Assembly: GCA_037043015.1 (NCBI GenBank) | Contig: CM073324.1 | Coordinates: 10,189,013-10,253,012, forward strand | From: Bryum argenteum | Lineage: Eukaryota; Streptophyta; Bryopsida; Bryales; Bryaceae | Length of the DNA: 64,000 nucleotides | Reading direction: 5' to 3' | Shown: positions 57,470 through 64,000 of the stretch, one piece after another | Numbering within the stretch: position 1 is the first letter of the stretch | How the letters are laid out: each line of letters begins with the position of its first letter | The notes under the pieces: generated by a model | Databases searched by the model: none | The model's input: the letters and a program-made list of their open reading frames with translations, nothing else | What the model was told of the DNA's origin: nothing | Made by a program: the position numbers and the translations under genes

Positions 57470-58640
57470 GTTCCTCCGAGATTAGGGAGATGTGAGCGTA
57501 TTTGGACTTCTTCGCAAGAATGTTACATGCAATCAATTGCGGTGAAACAGATTCCGTATCGGGCAATGGTAAGCTTGGGGTATCACTTTTTGGACACACT
57601 AATTAGGTTATTTTTATTGAAAGCCTCCAAAGTTTGTCTAATTTAGTCATTTTAATCAAGTAAAAAGACCCTAAAATAGAAAATAAAATATCATGCACCT
57701 CACTAAAATCAAAGTATATATGCCTATAGATTTTCTTTTAGATTTTTTATTTTTTTTGGATCCATTCATAGATGAGGGAAAAAGTGCTGAATTTGGGGAT
57801 TTGCAGGCATTATAGTGCACAATGAATTAATTTTTTTATTATTAAATAAATTATTTTGTATTCTATACAAGAAGATGTAGGTCATATTCAAAAATTATAT
57901 TAAAATAAAAATGGTTGATATTCCATTTGCTTGATTCTATGGATTTTAGATTATTGGGACATGACTTACTTTTTCAACTAAAAAATCAAATAAAATTACT
58001 TCAAAATATTTTCTTTAATTTCTAATTTTTTTTCTTGATACATTATAAGTATAGACAACTAAAACCACATCTAATGAAGTCTTATTGTATTACAGTTTAA
58101 AAATGGATATGTTTGTCACACCAGCATAGAGTGCAATTGTTCATGGGACAACCTTTTTGGGTACCCCAACTAGACTATCACCCTATCCTCATCTCTGCAA
58201 AGGCCTGCTATCGACCTAATTCAAATGGTGTTGTTCAAGGTGTCAAGAGACAATACTCCACTATGTCAAGAAAGATCGGCTCTATTCACAACACATGATT
58301 TCTTATCTTGATCGATAAGTGGTAAAGGTCCCACTTCTTCTTTCAAGAAATTGTATAGACATAATCTCAACTCACTTAGTAATAAGGATTTGAAGAGCCT
58401 TAGATCAAACCTACTCCTAATATTGGTTGTTTTGGCTCACGAAACTTTTCAAACTCATTTTGCACCTAGGGAAGATTTTTTCTTTCTTTCAATTCTAAAC
58501 ATTATGGTCTCACTTATGATAAGAATTCTGAATCTAAGATTCAGATTACACATACATATACAAAGTTAGGTACTAGATCTTATAGTTATATACTTGAAAA
58601 TAATCCAAATTCTCAAAATCTCCACTTTGCAATGGAAATG
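57470..58640. other. AT-rich DNA, no gene seen
   Basis: Open frames of at most ~70 codons without recognisable domains. Confidence 0.5.
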
Positions 58641-58709
58641 GGCAGTTATGAGGCTTTTGGCAGTTTTGAGGCTTTTGACAGTTTTGAGGCTTTTGGCAGT
58701 TTTGAGGCC
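58641..58709. repeat. 18-bp tandem repeat GGCAGTTTTGAGGCTTTT, four copies
   Basis: Units start at 58641, 58659, 58677 and 58695, the first and third with one change each, the last partial. Confidence 0.9.
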
Positions 58710-58891
58710 TTGAGAAATTAGGGTTGACTGTATTTTCCTTGTTCTGAGGGGGTCGAGATCTGGAAATCAAATGCACCAAGTTGGTGCGCTTACAAGATCA
58801 GGGATCAGAGATTGTTCGAGTTGTCGTTATACCGAGTTATCGTTCTAGTTGCTGTTGCCCCCCACAAACACTTATTGCTTTTTTTGCACTT

Positions 58892-59001
58892 CCTTCGATA
58901 CTACACAATTTGAGACCTTTGTTTGCAATTTGTACACGGAAAGCTTCCTTCGATACTACACAATTTGAGACCTTTGTTTGCAATTTGTACACGGAAAGCT
59001 T
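58892..59001. repeat. exact 55-bp tandem duplication
   Basis: Two identical copies (58892-58946 and 58947-59001) beginning CCTTCGATACTACACAATTT and ending GTACACGGAAAGCTT. No function suggested. Confidence 0.95.
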
Positions 59002-61100
59002 CATTGGCCAGTTCTGCACAGGCTTCTGTCCAGATCTCTTGACTTGCTTGGACTAAGTGCATGATGCGGATGGAAGTGTTCGAAGATTGAAGAAACAAGT
59101 AACTTGTAAAATCATGAAATGGAGGAATCACTCTTGAATTTGTCTTACCAGAGGGTATTTTCATAGAAATGGATCAATACTAGTATCTATTCTCTAGTTT
59201 ATGTCACCTCTCTTTGAAGAGTTAACGGAAAGCGCTCTTGCCCATAGCGTCCCTTTTCGTCATAATTTTTCACTTCTTGCATTGGACTGAAGGTCCAATT
59301 CGCTCAACAACCCCTACTTCATTGCATTTTTATGTAGAAATCTCTTTTCTGCTGTCAAGAAAATGAAATTCGGGAGAGGAAGTTTTCTAAGTCTGGTAGT
59401 CTCTGTGGAAGTCCAATTCTCTTGAAGCGTGATTCAAACCTTGACGACTGAAGGTTGAGTTCTCCTCGATGCTTAAAGCAATTTCTTGCATATGATCCCA
59501 TGAAGAATGTGATGTTTCTGCAGATCGCCAACTTCATTGCAAATTCTTCGCCGAGAAATCTGCCACCAAGAGCTGTATGATCGGGTGGCGCAGATCATAT
59601 AGAGTACACTACTGTGTTCTAGGTCAGGTGGCGTCTCAATCTGCACCAGGTTGAAGAAGCATTTGAACTGAAGACATTAAGCGAAGCACTTCATAAAAAC
59701 TGGTGCAGCAATTTTAATCGTACTTACCGAGTCGTTTGTAACGTACTTCTCATTTGAAGTGGAGAAAGCGTAATCACATCTTGAAAGGCGGAACACACGC
59801 CGTGTAAGGGAGATGGATAAGCTACTCATCCTCAATTCTCCTCTCGTTCTACACTTATCGAAGTTGAGCTACCTTTGAATGAGTAATATCCTCTTTGCTT
59901 CAGTAGAAGAGTTTCGTGCGGCTGGCTTGTAAACCCTAGGATCGCACTTTAACCGAAGTTGAAGGTACCTGACAAGAGAGAATGTATACTGATCAGGTGA
60001 TGCGATTCACGATTTGCTAGATGGTGGTAGGTAAGGCCCCAACTGGTACCAGAAATTCTGTCGAAACCTAATTTTTATTCAGACGAGCGCTTCAATTTGT
60101 TCTCTGTGAGGCATTTGCTGCTGACACTCGGTTGTAACACGGCCATTTGCGCAGTGAAAGATGAGCCCTCTTTCGACAGATTACAGTATCAATATGAATC
60201 AATCATCACTGGTCTGAAATCGTCCAAAGAGCATTTCAGAGTGGAGAATGCTACATTTTCGGGTGGAGTGAGCAAGGATCTGCGTGAGAGCGTGAACCTC
60301 GCAGCCTGCCTGAGCGCGGCAGCTTTTTGGCCCACAAGTAGCGGTCGACGGGTGCATACCGCAGTTGTGGGGAGCAGACAGCTATGGCTACACTACTGAT
60401 GGCGGAGCACTTTTTGCGAGTCCAGCGCTGTGCAGTCACGTCCAGTATAAATTCCATTTTTTTGTGAAATGTTTGAAAATTGCAAGCATACTCAAAATTC
60501 ATCAGTTTTGAGAATCGTAAAGTGCGCTGTGATCACATCAGAGTGAACTACTATACCTACCACATTCAACATTTATAGTGATGTGAAGTGCATTTTCAGG
60601 TGGAGAGGATAGTGTATCAATTATTAGGGCGTTTTGAGAAATTCCTCTGAGCCACCAAAAAAACTTAAAGCAATGATTCAACAAGTATGGACTCAAGTTT
60701 CTCAAGATAATCTAGATAATCATGCAAGTGAAATTGACCATTGTAACTCAAGCAAAAAGTGGGAGTGCTCAACGGTAGATGGTGTAGATAGTAAATGTAA
60801 CTTGTTATGTGCATTTTCTATGTAATGATACTAAATTTTAATGTGAATCCAAAGCACATCAAATGGGATCAATTTTGAGTTCACAGGAGATTTTCAAAGT
60901 TGTCAAACAAAAAAAAGGAGTTGGAATTAATACTGGACCTGAGAGTAGAGTACCAGGGCTGTTCGTAGACCAACTGTACTGGAAATGATGACCTGGACTC
61001 ATGACTGGCGCTGGCCAAGTACTTTACGCAGCCTAAAATAAAACAGCGAGAAATAAAAAAATATGGGAGGAAATCTTAAGGGTGAGGATTAGGTGGTTCA
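59002..61100. other. intergenic DNA upstream of the BASS1-like gene, no gene seen
   Basis: Short open frames only (longest about 100 codons, without domains). Confidence 0.5.
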
Positions 61101-61103
61101 CAA

Positions 61104-61108
61104 CCAAT
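61104..61108 (+). promoter_or_regulatory. CCAAT box candidate for the BASS1-like gene
   Basis: CCAAT lies 168 bp upstream of the ATG. An AT-rich AATAAAAAAATATGGG stretch (61052-61067) may act as the TATA region. Weak evidence. Confidence 0.25.
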
Positions 61109-61275
61109 CCTCTGTGTCTCTCTCTGCTTGATCTACTGGCACGCAGAAGCTTTGTCCCAAGACCGACGTCGCTACCCTTCTTGCTCGCCCACCCTCCTCT
61201 GCCTCTTTCTTTTTGTCTCAGGCCCTTTCCTGTGAGCCTTCTCCGACCGTGATCGCCACCTTCACTTCTCTCGCC

Positions 61276-62511
61276 ATGGCCAGCATCGCTGCTTCTCGAG
61301 CTTTGGCGTCGCCATGGACCTCCAGCTTTCAGCTGAGGAGAGTCCAAGGCCCCGCCTTGGGGTCCGCCATGGCTGCTCCCAGGTCGATCAGGTTGCCGGG
61401 GTTGAGCGTGAGGGCCATGGACGCAGGGGCGATGCAGCCCATGGAGGGCAAGGGCTTGGGCATGGGAATGAGCATGAGGCGTAGGAGTAGCGTGGTGTGC
61501 GCTGCGGAGGCCGGGGGCATGGGGAGCGACGCGCCCTTGAAGCGCGAATTCAATACGTTCGAGAAGGTGGTGGACGTGCTGACGACCATGTTTCCTGTGT
61601 GGGTAATCCTCGGCACGGTGATCGGCATTTACAAGCCTGCGGCCGTGACATGGTTGCAAACGGACCTCTTCACTCTCTGCCTGGGCTTCCTCATGCTGTC
61701 CATGGGGCTCACGCTCACGTTCGAGGATTTCCGACGCTGCCTGCGCAACCCCTGGACCGTGGGAGTGGGGTTCGTGGCGCAATACCTGGTGAAGCCCATG
61801 CTGGGATTCGCCATCGCGCATGTGCTCAAGCTCTCTGCGCCATTGGCGACGGGGCTGATCTTGGTGTCGTGTTGCCCGGGCGGCCAAGCGTCCAATGTGG
61901 CGACCTACATCTCCAAAGGGAATGTGGCTCTGTCGGTACTCATGACGACGGCGTCCACCATTGGGGCTATCTTCATGACGCCCCTGTTGACCAAGCTGCT
62001 GGCGGGCCAGTTGGTGCCCGTGGACGCTGTTGGGTTGGCCGTGAGCACATTCCAGGTGGTGCTCATGCCGACCGTGGTGGGCGTGATTGCCCATGAGATG
62101 TTCCCCAAGATCGTCGAGAAGATCTGCACCGTGACGCCATTGGTAGGCGTGATCATGACCACATTGCTATGCGCCAGCCCCATCGGCCAAGTCTCTGAAG
62201 TGCTGGTGGCGCAAGGTGGGCAGCTCATCATCCCTGTGGCCCTTCTCCATGCGGCTGCATTCATGCTGGGATACTTTATGTCCAAGGCTTTCAAGTTTGG
62301 CGAGTCAACCTCTCGAACGATCTCCATCGAATGTGGCATGCAGAGCTCGGCTCTGGGCTTCCTCTTAGCCCAGAAGCATTTCAGCAACCCTTTGGTGGCC
62401 GTCCCGTCGGCTGTGAGTGTGGTGTGCATGGCTCTGGGTGGCAGCGCCCTGGCTGTGTACTGGAGGAATCGGGACGTCCCCGCCGACGACAAGGACGACT
62501 TCAAGGAATAG
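61276..62511 (+). CDS. BASS1: plastid bile-acid/sodium symporter family protein, BASS1-like
   Basis: 411 aa, full length and uninterrupted. It is a membrane carrier of the plastid envelope; BASS family members move organic anions such as pyruvate with sodium, but BASS1's own substrate is less certain (established knowledge). Residues 1 to about 75 are Ser/Ala/Arg-rich and acid-poor, a transit peptide ending near SVVCAAEA. The core has about nine hydrophobic segments with [20 protein letters not shown] (141-160), [19 protein letters not shown] (198-216), TMTPLLTK-type LL segments, [10 protein letters not shown] (300-309) and [18 protein letters not shown] (352-369). The C-terminus [10 protein letters not shown] matches angiosperm BASS1. 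The ATG in GCCATGG context begins the transit peptide; upstream codons lack a Met. There is no intron, unlike the flowering-plant gene. Codon use is GC-rich against AT-rich flanks. Confidence 0.93.
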   Translation: MASIAASRALASPWTSSFQLRRVQGPALGSAMAAPRSIRLPGLSVRAMDAGAMQPMEGKGLGMGMSMRRRSSVVCAAEAGGMGSDAPLKREFNTFEKVVDVLTTMFPVWVILGTVIGIYKPAAVTWLQTDLFTLCLGFLMLSMGLTLTFEDFRRCLRNPWTVGVGFVAQYLVKPMLGFAIAHVLKLSAPLATGLILVSCCPGGQASNVATYISKGNVALSVLMTTASTIGAIFMTPLLTKLLAGQLVPVDAVGLAVSTFQVVLMPTVVGVIAHEMFPKIVEKICTVTPLVGVIMTTLLCASPIGQVSEVLVAQGGQLIIPVALLHAAAFMLGYFMSKAFKFGESTSRTISIECGMQSSALGFLLAQKHFSNPLVAVPSAVSVVCMALGGSALAVYWRNRDVPADDKDDFKE

Positions 62512-64000
62512 ATTTTTATACACTGTTGGTATTGACATCGAGGTAAAATTATAGCAGCTTTTCTTTTCATTTTGGTTGCAAATGCTTAAGTTGCACCGAT
62601 TCATTGCATTGCATTGTACCGCAATGAGATGGTTGTGTGAGAGCATCATACGGTTAAGGTTTACTAGGTGGGCACCAGGTTTCTTTCTTTTCGCATAGAT
62701 GACAGCCAGCTGCCCTTTTTTGGTCGCCGTACATGTTGTACTCTTGAGTCTGTAACAATTTACGAGGTCATCGTCATCTTCCTCTTCGGCATTCCTCATC
62801 ATTGCAAGCAAGTGGCTCTTCTTTTCTGCTTGAATGGATTCCGACTGTCGCCCATTTCACACATCCGAGGTCAGGGCCAGTAAGTGGAGCTGTCGAGAGA
62901 GGACGGACAGTTGCACTGGAGCATGAGTGGCGGTGATTCCCATGTGGTTGGACTTGACTTGAGGATGACGGAGGTCACGAGGGTGACTGAAGTTTGCATG
63001 GTGACAGGTGGTTGTAACAGCAACTTTGTCACACAAAAAGGAGCGATTGCAATGAGGGATTTTGTGCAGCGAGGTGTGATAATGTGTGGAAATGGGTGTA
63101 TATCTTGAATGTGCAGTGGCAACCGGTGCAATTGAGTGTTCCGATCAAATCAAAGCAAGTCACAGGAACAGGAATACAAGGCGGAGGCACGGAGGAACCC
63201 TACTTGATAATTGACCTGTTGCGAGCATGATAGAGGCTGCTCTGATCAACTGCAACACGTCTCATGCCTCTGCCTCTGCTCATGTTCTTCGTTTCTCTGG
63301 AACTCTCCGGCTTCTCTTTCGTCGTCGTCCTTCGCTGCTTCGTCGTCGCTACCGAAGCACTAGCCATGCCTCCTTTGACCGCTGTTCCTAGTTGTCATCT
63401 TCTCATAGAATAAAGTCTAGGGTTCTTTGTAATCTGTATTGTGCATCTGGAGGATCAGAAGGCCACATTTAGAAGAATTACGGAAGGAACAGTAACAGTG
63501 GTTCGGAGTCAGTGAGAGGAGATGGTGCTTAACTGCGGAACCTTGAAGGAAGATGATCCAGTGTACACAATCGGATCTTCGAGTTTGAGGATAATTTCCT
63601 CAACTCCGGGAAAGAGAAACATGAAGAGTATGGGCCACATTGTGAATATGTAGAGTATGGGTCACATTGTGAATATGTACATGTCTCCCTCACATCTCTT
63701 TCTACTACAAAAACTAGAGTTAAATTGGATCCAACCCAACGAACAAGGTCAAAATCCAAGTATGGATGAAGAAGAAACATCTCCCTCAATACCATGTATA
63801 GTATGAAGTTAGTGTAGAATTGGCTTGCAATGGTAAAACATACCCCATGTCTGGTAGTGAATCCAGCACCAAAAAATCTTCCAACTAGGGTATTGTTGGA
63901 AACCCATTCAAGATTATGTTTGTGGGAAAGAAATTCATGAAAATCTGAATTGGAAATCACACGATCGGCTGGCATTGGTAAAACATACTCCATGCTTTTC
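62512..64000. other. region downstream of the BASS1-like gene, no second gene supported
   Basis: Short open frames without domains. GAATAAAGTC at about 63408 could be a polyadenylation signal but lies 900 bp beyond the stop. GGTAAAACATACYCCATG occurs twice (about 63832 and 63976). Confidence 0.5.

Noticed and set aside
61033-62094. 353-codon open frame on the minus strand
   Set aside because: It is antisense to the BASS1-like gene. His/Arg/Gly-rich composition reflects the GC-rich codon bias of the real gene, and no domain is visible.
63529-63993. 154-codon open frame at the right edge
   Set aside because: Contains a short internal duplication and no recognisable domain; nothing else supports it.

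Overview
This is an accessory, repeat-dominated stretch of a nuclear genome from the green-plant lineage. I infer a non-seed land plant or streptophyte relative, but the species cannot be read from the window. The lineage call rests on an intact plastid BASS1-type transporter with a transit peptide, on plant-style LTR primer sites (tRNA-Asp and initiator tRNA-Met), on plant-like GT-AG introns, and on Ty3/gypsy, Ty1/copia, CACTA-like and Mutator-like transposons packed and nested together. Only one gene at the far right looks like an ordinary intact host gene.

Layout: (1) 1-3.5 kb holds the 5' part of a minus-strand Ty3/gypsy element (gag, three zinc knuckles, tRNA-Asp primer site, LTR), cut by the window edge. 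(2) 3.5-9.6 kb is a nested inverted-repeat complex with three copies of a ~292-bp hairpin-rich module around two AT-rich cores. (3) 9.588-18.624 kb is a complete, very young LTR retrotransposon with a 5-bp TSD (CGGAC), 1.5-kb LTRs and a tRNA-iMet primer site. Its left LTR contains a 1.3-kb solo LTR. (4) 18.6-21.6 kb is a retroelement-like gene of unknown family. (5) 21.9-23.145 kb is one end of a CACTA-like element that has cut into a kinase-like gene (23.15-24.53 kb).

(6) 25.5-50.86 kb is the most unusual part. It is a Mutator-like element (outer) whose intronic tandem array was hit by a second related Mutator-like element (inner, 29,632-43,969). The inner element has an exact 9-bp target duplication (CGGGTGCAT), and removing it restores a continuous repeat unit. 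Both elements share one plan: a minus-strand MULE transposase; a divergent intergenic promoter; a plus-strand gene A (acidic N-terminus, basic tail ending RRSPRLA); and a ten-exon gene B that encodes a ParB-like GNHR domain joined to a DNA-methyltransferase-like domain (~1,150 aa). The intron before the last exon of gene A carries an array of iterated palindromes. The palindrome differs between the elements: CCTCGT-NN-ACGAGG in the inner one and CCTGCGGTACCGCAGG in the outer one. This suggests, as inference, a selfish DNA element with its own partition-like or methylation-like system and co-evolving sites. Both gene B copies carry a few frameshifts or stops.

(7) 50.86-55.9 kb is a minus-strand Ty3/gypsy element of the Tcn1/fungal-like type, into which the outer MULE inserted. 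(8) 57.2-57.4 kb is a copia reverse-transcriptase scrap. (9) 61.276-62.511 kb is the intact, intronless BASS1-like gene.

Caution: the two LTRs of the young retrotransposon differ only by single-base changes in homopolymer length. This is what long-read consensus errors look like, so some frameshifts reported below may be assembly artefacts.
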